Positions 5,545-12,910 of a DNA stretch of 15,807 nt are shown in pieces. Numbering within the stretch: position 1 is the first letter of the stretch; each line of letters starts with the position of its first letter. The stretch covers positions 1 through 15,807 of the forward strand of contig JAISRW010000014.1 of the NCBI GenBank assembly GCA_031273405.1, in the 5' to 3' direction. The position numbers and the translations under genes are program-made. The notes under the pieces are model-generated. The model was not told the DNA's origin, searched no databases, and worked only from the letters and a program-made list of their open reading frames with translations. This stretch comes from Treponema sp. GTDB lineage: Bacteria; Spirochaetota; Spirochaetia; Treponematales; Breznakiellaceae.

Positions 5545-7044
5545 ATGGAAGCAATCGGCCTGGGATTTCAAATGTTGTTCTCCCATCCCTCGGTGTTTTT
5601 TATCATGGTGGGCGGTGTTTTTTTTGGGATCGTTTTCGGCGCAATCCCCGGATTAACCGCAACCCTGGGGGTTATCCTCATGATCCCCTTTACCTATACC
5701 ATGTCGGCGGCCCAGGGGCTTTCCCTGCTGGTGGGCGTTTACGTGGGCGGTATATCCGGGGGGCTCATTACGGCAACCCTGATCAATATTCCCGGCACCC
5801 CTTCGTCGATTGTCACCTGCTGGGACGGCTATCCGATGGCAAAAAACGGAAAACCCGGCGAGGCCCTTGCTATGGGCGTCTTTGCCAGCCTTATCGGCGG
5901 CACTTTTTCCGCAATCGCCCTGTTCACCATCGCCCCGCTGCTTGCCAGGGTGGCCCTCAAAATGGGGTACTGGGAACTCTTTGCCGTCTGCCTTATGGGG
6001 CTTTCCATTGTCGCCGCCCTGACCAGCGAAGATGTGATCAAGGGGCTCCTGGGCACCTTTATCGGCCTGCTCCTGGGCACGGTGGGTATGGATGTGGTAC
6101 TCGGTACCGCCCGCTTTACCTACGGCCGTTGGCAGTTGATGAACGGCATTCAGCCTACCGCGCTGATGATGAGCCTCTTCGCAATCCGCGAAATTATGGA
6201 CCAGGTGGGGCATCTGCACGAAACCCGGCCCAAAATGGTTCTCAATAAAATATCATTTATTCCGCCCTTCAAAGATATGAAGGACTGCTGGAAGCCCCTG
6301 GGCATCGGCAGCATCATCGGCACCTTCATAGGCATACTGCCCGGTATCGGGCAGAACGCTTCTACCATTCTTTCCTATAACCAGGCAAAGGCGGTTTCAA
6401 AACATCCCGAACGTTTTGGGCATGGTTCGGCGGAAGGCATTTGCGCCAGCGAAACGTCAAACAACGCGGTTAACGGCGGCGCGCTTATTCCCCTGGTAAC
6501 GCTGGGCATTCCCGGCGACATGGTAACCGCGGCGCTTATCGGCGGCCTCATGATTCAGGGCCTTCAGCCCGGCCCCCTTCTCTTCAGGACCAACGCCGAT
6601 ATTGTCGGCACCATCATGGTGGTGTACTTTCTGGCCAATATCGTCATGTACGTTATGGAACTGGGGCTGATGAAGGCTTTTATCAAGATAATCGAAGTAA
6701 AATTGTCCCTGCTGCTTCCGGCGGTGGTGGTCTTCTGCGTGCTCGGCGTTTTCGCCCTGAACAACCTTACCTTTGATATCTGGATTTTGATCGTCTTTAC
6801 GATCCTGGGGTATATTCTTAACCAGTTTAAGATCGATCTGGTTTCTATCATTCTGGGTTTTATTCTCGGACCTTTTATTGAAAAATACTTCAAGACCGGT
6901 ATGATGGCGGAAGAAGGAAATTTCAGCAGTATCCTGACTCATCCAATCGCCGTGGTTTGCCTGTTCGTTTCCCTGTTGTTTCTTTGCTGGCCTGCCGTTA
7001 AAGGAATCATTACATTGACCAGGAAACAATCCGCGGCGCGGTGA
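5545..7044 (+). CDS. tctA: Tripartite tricarboxylate transporter, large membrane subunit TctA
   Basis: A 499-residue inner-membrane protein with about 10-12 hydrophobic segments, the usual TctA length. The two signature regions of the family are clear: GAIPGLTATLG at residues 32-42, and GGISGGLITATL to NIPGTPSSIVTCWDGYPM at 68-98. The second half has the related IGTFIGILPGIGQN and a GALIPLVTLGIPGD segment, consistent with internal duplication. TctA is the transport pore that takes substrate from TctC with help from TctB. I chose ATG 5545, six bases after GAAGGAG; a TTG at 5530 lies within the RBS region and is rejected. The next gene begins six bases after the stop, so the two are one transcription unit. 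Confidence 0.95.
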   Translation: MEAIGLGFQMLFSHPSVFFIMVGGVFFGIVFGAIPGLTATLGVILMIPFTYTMSAAQGLSLLVGVYVGGISGGLITATLINIPGTPSSIVTCWDGYPMAKNGKPGEALAMGVFASLIGGTFSAIALFTIAPLLARVALKMGYWELFAVCLMGLSIVAALTSEDVIKGLLGTFIGLLLGTVGMDVVLGTARFTYGRWQLMNGIQPTALMMSLFAIREIMDQVGHLHETRPKMVLNKISFIPPFKDMKDCWKPLGIGSIIGTFIGILPGIGQNASTILSYNQAKAVSKHPERFGHGSAEGICASETSNNAVNGGALIPLVTLGIPGDMVTAALIGGLMIQGLQPGPLLFRTNADIVGTIMVVYFLANIVMYVMELGLMKAFIKIIEVKLSLLLPAVVVFCVLGVFALNNLTFDIWILIVFTILGYILNQFKIDLVSIILGFILGPFIEKYFKTGMMAEEGNFSSILTHPIAVVCLFVSLLFLCWPAVKGIITLTRKQSAAR

Positions 7045-7050
7045 ATCTGT

Positions 7051-8070
7051 ATGAAACAAGTAAGAATCACCGGCCCCTTTGCCTTTCAGGTTGAAGAAGT
7101 TCCGGTTCCCGCAATAAACGATACCGAGGTGCTGCTAAAAATCGAATGCCTCGGGATCTGCGCCAGCGATATGCAGATTTATCACGGCAAACATAAATTT
7201 ATGACCTTCCCGGTGATCCTGGGGCATGAGGCGTCGGCGGTTGTTGAGCGCGCCGGCGCCGGGGTTTCCGGTTTTTCTCCCGGCGACCGGGTAACCATTG
7301 AGCCCCAGGTCTTTTGCGGCTCCTGCTTCCCCTGCGAACAGGGGCGCTTTAATGTCTGCGAAAACCTAAGCGTGATCGGCGTTCACCGGGACGGCTGTTC
7401 CCGGGAATATATCGGCATTGACCCGAAATATCTGCATAAGATCCCCCCGTCCATGGGAGCGGAACCGGCCGCCCTGACGGAGCCCTTCGCCGTGGGGGTC
7501 GGGGCGGTCAGGCGTTCCCGGAACCTTGCGGGGGCCAATGTGGCGGTTGTGGGGGCGGGAACCATAGGGAATTTTGCCGCCCAGGCCGCGAAAGCCCTCG
7601 GCGCGGGCAGGGTGATGATCGCCGACATTAACCAGCGCAAGCTGGATTTTGCCCGGGAGTGCGGCATCGACAGCTGTGTTAATACCGCCGGTCTGAGCCT
7701 GGACGACGCCGTCAGAAAATGTTTCGGCAGGCGGCGGGCGGATATCATCATTGACTGCGCGGCGGTTCCGGCGGGGTTTAGGTCTATCATGGAAGCGGCC
7801 CGCCCGGATTCGGAAATCATTATCACCGGCAATTACAAGGAGCCGGTGGAATTTAACGTTCCCTTTCTCCAGCGCCGGGAGATTTCCCTCATCGGGCACA
7901 TGATGTACGTGCGGGAAGATTTCGGCATCGCGATTAAGCTGCTGGCGGAAGGGAAAATCGCCGCTTCCAACATCGTAACCAGGGTATTCCCCTTTCGTGA
8001 ATACGGCGAGGCGTTTCAATATGCCGACGCTCATTCGGATTCTATAATGAAAGTAATGATTGCAATGTAA
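7051..8070 (+). CDS. Zinc-dependent medium-chain dehydrogenase, sorbitol/threonine dehydrogenase-like
   Basis: A 339-residue NAD(P)-dependent alcohol dehydrogenase of normal length. The catalytic zinc ligands are C37 (GICASD), H59-E60 (GHE) and E144 (LTEPF); the structural zinc site is complete with C89, C92, C95 and C103. The nucleotide-binding GAGTIG is at 168-173 and a beta-strand ends in D about 20 residues later (MIADINQRK), favouring NAD+. Such enzymes oxidise a secondary hydroxyl of polyols, sugar acids or amino acids to a ketone. Start at 7051 is six bases after the tctA stop; the only Shine-Dalgarno match is GGTGA over that stop codon, so translation is probably coupled to tctA. In this operon it likely makes the keto group needed by the downstream transketolase; the substrate is unknown. 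Confidence 0.9.
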   Translation: MKQVRITGPFAFQVEEVPVPAINDTEVLLKIECLGICASDMQIYHGKHKFMTFPVILGHEASAVVERAGAGVSGFSPGDRVTIEPQVFCGSCFPCEQGRFNVCENLSVIGVHRDGCSREYIGIDPKYLHKIPPSMGAEPAALTEPFAVGVGAVRRSRNLAGANVAVVGAGTIGNFAAQAAKALGAGRVMIADINQRKLDFARECGIDSCVNTAGLSLDDAVRKCFGRRRADIIIDCAAVPAGFRSIMEAARPDSEIIITGNYKEPVEFNVPFLQRREISLIGHMMYVREDFGIAIKLLAEGKIAASNIVTRVFPFREYGEAFQYADAHSDSIMKVMIAM

Positions 8071-8074
8071 GGCT

Positions 8075-8129
8075 GCTTTCCCCAAAACTACGTAACGGTG
8101 CGCTCAAAGCGCGCGGTTTTGGGAAAGCC
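8075..8129. repeat. Dispersed palindromic repeat, copy 3 (long form)
   Basis: GCTTTCCCCAAAAC (8075-8088) and GTTTTGGGAAAGCC (8116-8129) are inverted arms with one extra C in the left. The space between contains its own hairpin, GCGCT (8100-8104) and AGCGC (8108-8112) around CAA. The right arm, extended to 8132, is the exact reverse complement of 2163-2179. It starts four bases after the dehydrogenase stop, inside the catabolic operon. Confidence 0.7.
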
Positions 8130-8138
8130 TCGATTAAA

Positions 8139-8202
8139 ACTGCACAATGCAGTACATTTTACCAAGACTTGGGGGGTAACGAACCGAGTTACCGAACAAG
8201 TC
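8139..8202 (+). promoter_or_regulatory. Two stacked stem-loops in the leader of the split transketolase genes
   Basis: ACTGCA (8139-8144) pairs with TGCAGT (8148-8153) around CAA. Then GACTTG (8166-8171) pairs with CAAGTC (8197-8202) and, inside it, GGTAAC (8175-8180) with GTTACC (8188-8193), with a symmetric 3x3 internal loop and a 7-base apical loop. The second stem ends just before the ribosome binding site at 8204-8209. No terminator U-tract is present, so a translational or RNA-stability role is more likely than attenuation. Confidence 0.5.
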
Positions 8203-8203
8203 G

Positions 8204-8209
8204 AAGGAG
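8204..8209 (+). promoter_or_regulatory. Ribosome binding site that fixes a TTG start
   Basis: AAGGAG lies six bases before TTG at 8216. It is the only good site near the N-terminus of the transketolase subunit, and there is no ATG in frame at a suitable distance, so TTG is the most likely start. Confidence 0.7.
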
Positions 8210-8215
8210 TCAATC

Positions 8216-9121
8216 TTGAGCGACAAGATCACGGCGTTATTGCGGCAAAACCGGGACACGGTACATACCGCACCGGAATTGGCGGCCCTGGCCGCTTCGT
8301 TCCGGCTTGAGATGTTTGACGTGCTGCATCAGCGGCAGACCGGACATTGGGGCGGCGCGTCATCGGCGGCGGAAATTGTGACCGCCCTGTATTTTAACCG
8401 GCTGCGGATCGACCCGGCAAACCCGCGGTGGGAAGACCGGGACCGGTTCATCCTCTCCAAGGGCCACGCATCGATCAACCTGTATACGGTTCTGGCGCAC
8501 CGGGGGTTTTTCTCCCCCGGAGCATTGCCCGGGTTCAGGGTCTTTGGTTCCATCCTCCAGGGGCATCCCAACATGAAGCTCACGCCGGGGGTGGATTTTT
8601 CCACCGGGGCTTTGGGGCACGGCCTTTCCGTCGGCGCCGGTATGGCCCTGGCGGCGCGGCTGGCGGGCAAAACATACCGGACCTATGTGCTTTCCGGGGA
8701 GGGCTGCCTGGACGAAGGCTCAACCTGGGAAGCCATGCTTTTCGCGGCCAAGTACCGTCCCCGGGGCCTGGTCTTTCTCATCGATTACAACAAGGTTCAG
8801 CTTGACGGAAACTCCCAGGACATTCTGCCCCTGGAACCGCTGGGGGACAAATTTACATCCTTCGGCTGGCACCTGGCGCCGGAAGCCTACAACGGCCACA
8901 AGCCTGAGGATATTCTGAAATCCTTTGCCTGGCTTGATTCGGGCGGGCCCGGCGACGACAGGTGGCCCAAGGCGGTTATCTACAACACCGTCAAAGGTTA
9001 TGGGGTTTCATTTATGGAAGGGAAAAGCGCCTGGCACGGCGCTCCCATTGACGACGGGAGTTACGCCAAGGGCCGCCCTGAACTGGTATCGGATCTTGAA
9101 AAAAAGGAGGCCGCTTTATGA
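8216..9121 (+). CDS. Split transketolase, N-terminal (TPP pyrophosphate-binding) subunit
   Basis: A 301-residue protein equal to the first domain of transketolase. Visible motifs in order: GHWGGASSAAEIVTAL (43-58), SKGHAS (81-86), TGALGHGLSVGAGMAL (130-145) and the thiamine-diphosphate motif, here GEG (161-163) with N192 (IDYN) closing it. The usual motif is GDG, so the Mg-binding Asp is replaced by Glu. The TTG start at 8216 is supported by AAGGAG at 8204-8209. It overlaps the next gene by four bases (ATGA), the standard arrangement for two-subunit transketolases. Transketolases move a two-carbon ketol unit between sugar phosphates; split forms also occur in special catabolic routes, for example for apulose phosphate and for 6-deoxy-6-sulfofructose. 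It lies downstream of a structured leader. Confidence 0.9.
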   Translation: MSDKITALLRQNRDTVHTAPELAALAASFRLEMFDVLHQRQTGHWGGASSAAEIVTALYFNRLRIDPANPRWEDRDRFILSKGHASINLYTVLAHRGFFSPGALPGFRVFGSILQGHPNMKLTPGVDFSTGALGHGLSVGAGMALAARLAGKTYRTYVLSGEGCLDEGSTWEAMLFAAKYRPRGLVFLIDYNKVQLDGNSQDILPLEPLGDKFTSFGWHLAPEAYNGHKPEDILKSFAWLDSGGPGDDRWPKAVIYNTVKGYGVSFMEGKSAWHGAPIDDGSYAKGRPELVSDLEKKEAAL

Positions 9122-10044
9122 GCCTTACTATGCGGGACGCTTACGGAAAAAAACTTGCCCAACTGGGTTCCCTTCACGAAAACCTGGTGGTCCTTGACGC
9201 GGATATATCCGGGAGCTCAAAATCTTCGTATTTTGCCCAGGCTTTCCCCGGCAGGTTTTTTAACTGCGGGGTGGCGGAGGGCAACATGGCCGGCGTGGCG
9301 GCGGGGCTGGCGGCCGCCGGCTTCCATCCGGTTATCAACGCCTTCGCCATATTCGCCGCCCTGAAGTGCACGGATCAGATCCGCCATGATTTTTGTTACA
9401 ATAAACTGCCGGTGGTAATCGCCGGGGCTTACGGCGGTTTGAGCGACTCTTTTGACGGGGCGAGCCACCAGTCGGTTGCGGATATCGCGATCTTCCGGGC
9501 CCTGCCGAACATGGAAGTGATTGTTCCCGGCGACAACCGGCAGGCCGAGCTTGCCCTGGAATACGCCGCGTCCCAAAAGCATCCGGTGTATATCCGGCTG
9601 AGCCGCAACGATACGCCGGATATTCCCTCGGCGGAAGGCTTTGCCTCCAAAGCGCCGATCCTCCTCCGGGAAGGGACGGATGTAACGATTGCCGCCACCG
9701 GGCTTACGGCCCAAATTGCCCTTGGCGCGGCGGCGCTGCTGGAAAAAGAGGGCATCCAGGCGGAAGTTTTTTCCGCCCCCTTTGTAAAGCCCCTGGCAAG
9801 CGCCCCCCTGGAAGGGTCCCTGGCAAAAACCGGCCTCTTGGTCACGGTGGAGGAACATTCGGTGGTGGGCGGCTTCGGGAGCGCCTGCCTTGAAGGGCTG
9901 GCAAAAAAGGGGATGCGTTTTGATTACCTCCCGGTGGGCATTGAAGACCGCTTCGGGGAGACCGGCGCCTACGGGGAACTGCTTGCCGCCCACGGGTTAA
10001 GCGCCTCCGCCATAGCGAAGAAGGTCAAAGAAACGAGGGGATAG
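9118..10044 (+). CDS. Split transketolase, C-terminal (pyrimidine-binding) subunit
   Basis: A 308-residue protein equal to the second and third domains of transketolase. GVAEGNM (51-57) carries the catalytic Glu (E54) that activates the aminopyrimidine of thiamine diphosphate; GASHQSVADIAIFRALPNM matches the conserved substrate-channel block, and YIRLSR carries an Arg in the position that binds substrate phosphate in classical transketolases. The C-terminal domain starts at about residue 185 (GTDVTIAATG) and contains VTVEEHSVVGGFGSA. It overlaps the preceding subunit gene by four bases, so the two are translationally coupled and should form an alpha2beta2 enzyme. It is the last gene of the operon; 135 bp separate it from the convergent mgl operon. 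Confidence 0.92.
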   Translation: MSLTMRDAYGKKLAQLGSLHENLVVLDADISGSSKSSYFAQAFPGRFFNCGVAEGNMAGVAAGLAAAGFHPVINAFAIFAALKCTDQIRHDFCYNKLPVVIAGAYGGLSDSFDGASHQSVADIAIFRALPNMEVIVPGDNRQAELALEYAASQKHPVYIRLSRNDTPDIPSAEGFASKAPILLREGTDVTIAATGLTAQIALGAAALLEKEGIQAEVFSAPFVKPLASAPLEGSLAKTGLLVTVEEHSVVGGFGSACLEGLAKKGMRFDYLPVGIEDRFGETGAYGELLAAHGLSASAIAKKVKETRG

Positions 10045-10071
10045 GCAGCAGGGATAGGTAATAAGTCGTGT

Positions 10072-10091
10072 AAAAACGGGTGACAGTCACC
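10072..10091 (-). terminator. Weak terminator-like hairpin after the mgl operon
   Basis: GGTGA (10079-10083) and TCACC (10087-10091) form a 5-bp stem with a 3-base loop, followed on the minus strand by CG and TTTTT (10076-10072). The stem is short for a terminator. The rest of 10045-10179 holds no gene I can support. Confidence 0.3.
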
Positions 10092-10179
10092 TTTGCATTA
10101 ACCGTAATTCAGAATAACCTTTGTCCTGCCGCTCGGCACGGTTTCCGGCAGTTCAAGGTACAGCTCAGGGCAAAAGTAT

Positions 10180-11292
10180 TTACTTCTTCGCCAAATACTT
10201 ACGCATATCAATAGCCACCGCGACAAGGATGATTGCACCCTTGATGATGTACTGCATATCGCCTGAAACACTGAGCCATTGCAGGGCAACGCTTATTATC
10301 TGCAAGAGGATGACGCCGGTTATAATACCACTGATCTTGCCCACTCCGCCGGTGAAGCTCACGCCGCCGATGACACACGCAGCAATGGCATCCAGCTCGG
10401 CGTTGACCCCGGTGGCCGGGCTGTTGGACCCTATGCGCGCGGCCTCAATAAAACCGGAGAAGCCATAGAGTATCCCGCCCAGCATAAAAATCCAAATAGT
10501 CGTTTTCATGACGGAAATACCTGAAACGTTGGCCGCTTCCGGGTTTGCGCCAACCGCGTACATATTTTTGCCCAAAGTCGTTTTATTCCATATAAACCAC
10601 ATAATTACGGCGGCAACTATGGCGTAAAACACGTACAAGGGGATCGCATCACCAGCCATTTCCACCGTGTACTTGACCACATCCTTGTATTCATCGGTCA
10701 GGCCGGATATTGGGCCGCCGCCGTTTGTTCCAAACTGTACATATATCAGCACCAGCCCGTACAAAATCAACTGAGTTCCAAGGGTCACAATAAAGGGGTG
10801 CAGTTTGAATTGCGCCGTGCAAAATCCGTTGAAAAAGCCGAAAGCCGCGCCGACAGCCATTGAAAGAAGAAGTACAACTGCGATGGGCGGAGCATTCATC
10901 GCTGGGAACATTTTTGCGCTGTACTGGTCCAGGGGCAGTTGCAAAAGCGAGGCGCAGATGCAGGCGGTGAGGCCCATGATCCTGCCCGCCGACAGATCCG
11001 TCCCCGTCAGTACTATTATGCCTCCGACGCCAAGCGCCAGGAAGAGGGCCGAAGCCGCCCTTTTAACAATATCCATAATGGACCGAAAAGAGAGAAAGGT
11101 GTTGGCATAATTATTTTGTATGCTGTATATCTGTACGTAAATAACCACCACCGCGATTATTATGTATATGACGTTCCGCACCAGAAAATCGCCCCACAAC
11201 ACCATTTTTTCCTTGCCGCTAAGAGCCTTATAGTTCTGCCAGCGGAGCTTTAACGCGCCGGTGAAGCGCAATAAAAAGCCGTTTTCGCTCAT
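10180..11292 (-). CDS. mglC: Sugar ABC transporter permease, MglC-like
   Basis: A 370-residue inner-membrane permease of the ribose/galactose class (BPD_transp_2). After a 35-residue cytoplasmic start it has about ten hydrophobic segments. Family signatures are GVGGIIVLTGTDLSAGRIMGL, HPFIVTLGTQLI, and near the C-terminus the cytoplasmic coupling loop VGANPEAANVSGI followed by GVNAELDAIAACVIGGVSF. The start at 11292 is preceded by a G-rich RBS (AAGGGGG) and lies 12 bp after the mglA stop, so the two are co-transcribed. The permease forms a homodimeric channel driven by the MglA-like ATPase and fed by the MglB-like binding protein. It ends the operon. Confidence 0.93.
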   Translation of the reverse strand: MSENGFLLRFTGALKLRWQNYKALSGKEKMVLWGDFLVRNVIYIIIAVVVIYVQIYSIQNNYANTFLSFRSIMDIVKRAASALFLALGVGGIIVLTGTDLSAGRIMGLTACICASLLQLPLDQYSAKMFPAMNAPPIAVVLLLSMAVGAAFGFFNGFCTAQFKLHPFIVTLGTQLILYGLVLIYVQFGTNGGGPISGLTDEYKDVVKYTVEMAGDAIPLYVFYAIVAAVIMWFIWNKTTLGKNMYAVGANPEAANVSGISVMKTTIWIFMLGGILYGFSGFIEAARIGSNSPATGVNAELDAIAACVIGGVSFTGGVGKISGIITGVILLQIISVALQWLSVSGDMQYIIKGAIILVAVAIDMRKYLAKK

Positions 11293-11304
11293 TCCGTTAC
11301 CCCC

Positions 11305-12801
11305 TTACGCATATTTCGCCGCTAATGTCATGATTTCTTCCTGGCTTGTCGCCCTGGCATCCAGGTCGCCGGTCTTGTAACCGCCGGACATGACGATTAT
11401 CCTGTCGCAGACACCCAGCAGTTCCGGCAGCTCGCTGGACACCATGATAATTGACTTGTCCTGTTTCGCAAGGTCAATCATAAGCTGGTATATTTCGTAT
11501 TTCGCGCCCACGTCTATACCCCGCGTAGGTTCGTCAAGCAGGAACACATCCGGCTTTGTCAAAAGCCATCGCCCAAAAATGGCCTTTTGCTGGTTGCCGC
11601 CTGACAGGGAACGTATCAGAGCCCGCTGGTTGGGCGTTTTTATCTTTAAAGCCTTTATCGTCCAGTCGGCATCGGTACTCATTTTCTTGCTGCTTATATA
11701 CAATTTCATGCGCTTATAATTACTGATATTGGCCACCGTAATGTTGTCGCGAACGCTAAGGATGCTGAAAATCCCGGTGGTGCGCCGCTCCTCGGTAAGC
11801 ATCGCGAAACCGTGTTTCTTGGCGCGTTGCGAGTTCCCGGTTTTTATCTCTACACCGTTTTTATATATCTTTCCCGATTTTAAGGTGAGCAAGCCGAAGA
11901 TGCTTTCCAGGGTCTCCGTCCGACCCGAACCGGCAAGGCCTGCCACCCCCAGTATTTCCCCCTTACGCAATTCAAAGGATACGTCCTTCAAGCCGCGGTA
12001 CTGGGCCGTAAGCCCTTCAACCCTAAAAACCAGTTCCCCGGGCACATTGTCCTTCGGCGGGAAAACATTGTCCAGTTCGCGTCCAACCATCATGGTGATA
12101 ATTTTATCCGTGGTAAGGGCCGATGCAGGAGATGTATCCACCACCTTACCGTCCCTCATGACGGTGACCTCGTCGGAAATCCGCAGTATCTCGCTCATTC
12201 GATGGGATATATAGATAATAGCGCAGCCCCGGGTTTTTAAGTTGCCTATAATACGAAAAAGATGCTCTACCTCTACCTCTGTCAAAGACGAGGTTGGTTC
12301 GTCAAAGACGATAACCTTGCTATCGTGGGAAACAGCCTTGGCGATTTCCACCATCTGGCGCTGGGATACGGATAAGGTGCTGATAATAGCTTTTGGGTCT
12401 ATTGGAATATCCAGATTTTTGAATATATCCAGGGTATCCTGGTACATCTTTTTATGGCTCACATATAGAGGCGGCAATCCGGGGAAGCGTCCCAGCCAGA
12501 TATTCTCCATCACGCTGCGCGTATGAACCTGGTTCAATTCCTGATGCACCATGGACACGCCGTTTTCCATGGCCTGCTTCGCGTTGGCAAAACTGACCTT
12601 TTTGCCTTCCAGTATAAATACGCCGCTATCTGTAGTATATATGCCAAAGAGGCACTTCATCAGGGTGGATTTACCGGCGCCGTTCTCGCCCATGAGGGAA
12701 TGGATCGTTCCCGGCCTAACATTGAGGCTGACTTTATCCAGCGCTTTTACACCCGCGAAGGCTTTGCTCACCTCGACGATTTGCAATAGGTAGTTTTCCA
12801 T
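11305..12801 (-). CDS. mglA: Sugar ABC transporter ATP-binding protein, MglA-like (two ABC domains)
   Basis: A 498-residue cytoplasmic ATPase with two tandem ABC domains, the usual MglA/RbsA size. Domain 1 has Walker A GENGAGKST (38-46), signature LSVSQRQMVEIAKA and Walker B VIVFDEPTSSL. Domain 2 has a degenerate Walker A (GLAGSGRTE, with Arg for the Lys), a canonical LSGGNQQKAIFGRWL signature and VFLLDEPTRGIDVGAK. A catalytically weak second site is normal for this family. It powers uptake of galactose, glucose or methyl-galactoside type sugars. The start at 12801 has only a modest purine stretch (GAGAG) before it; a strong stem-loop separates it from mglB. It is followed after 12 bp by mglC. 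Confidence 0.95.
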   Translation of the reverse strand: MENYLLQIVEVSKAFAGVKALDKVSLNVRPGTIHSLMGENGAGKSTLMKCLFGIYTTDSGVFILEGKKVSFANAKQAMENGVSMVHQELNQVHTRSVMENIWLGRFPGLPPLYVSHKKMYQDTLDIFKNLDIPIDPKAIISTLSVSQRQMVEIAKAVSHDSKVIVFDEPTSSLTEVEVEHLFRIIGNLKTRGCAIIYISHRMSEILRISDEVTVMRDGKVVDTSPASALTTDKIITMMVGRELDNVFPPKDNVPGELVFRVEGLTAQYRGLKDVSFELRKGEILGVAGLAGSGRTETLESIFGLLTLKSGKIYKNGVEIKTGNSQRAKKHGFAMLTEERRTTGIFSILSVRDNITVANISNYKRMKLYISSKKMSTDADWTIKALKIKTPNQRALIRSLSGGNQQKAIFGRWLLTKPDVFLLDEPTRGIDVGAKYEIYQLMIDLAKQDKSIIMVSSELPELLGVCDRIIVMSGGYKTGDLDARATSQEEIMTLAAKYA

Positions 12802-12847
12802 GTGTCTCTCATTTGTTTCAATCCGTGCACAGAGTGTGTTAAATATA

Positions 12848-12879
12848 CGGGAAAACCGGCTAAAAGGCCGGTTTTCCCG
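12848..12879 (-). promoter_or_regulatory. Strong stem-loop between mglB and mglA
   Basis: CGGGAAAACCGGC (12848-12860) and GCCGGTTTTCCCG (12867-12879) form a perfect 13-bp stem with a 6-base loop. On the transcribed strand only a short TATATTT follows, so it should be a weak terminator or a barrier that protects the upstream mglB mRNA. This placement is common where the binding protein is needed in excess over ATPase and permease. Confidence 0.6.
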
Positions 12880-12910
12880 GTTTTTCAGAACCTACGATTT
12901 TGAAAAAAGT

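Noticed and set aside
6457..7059. A 200-codon minus-strand frame opposite tctA
   Set aside because: His/Gln/Asp-rich translation with no family pattern; antisense to a conserved membrane protein.
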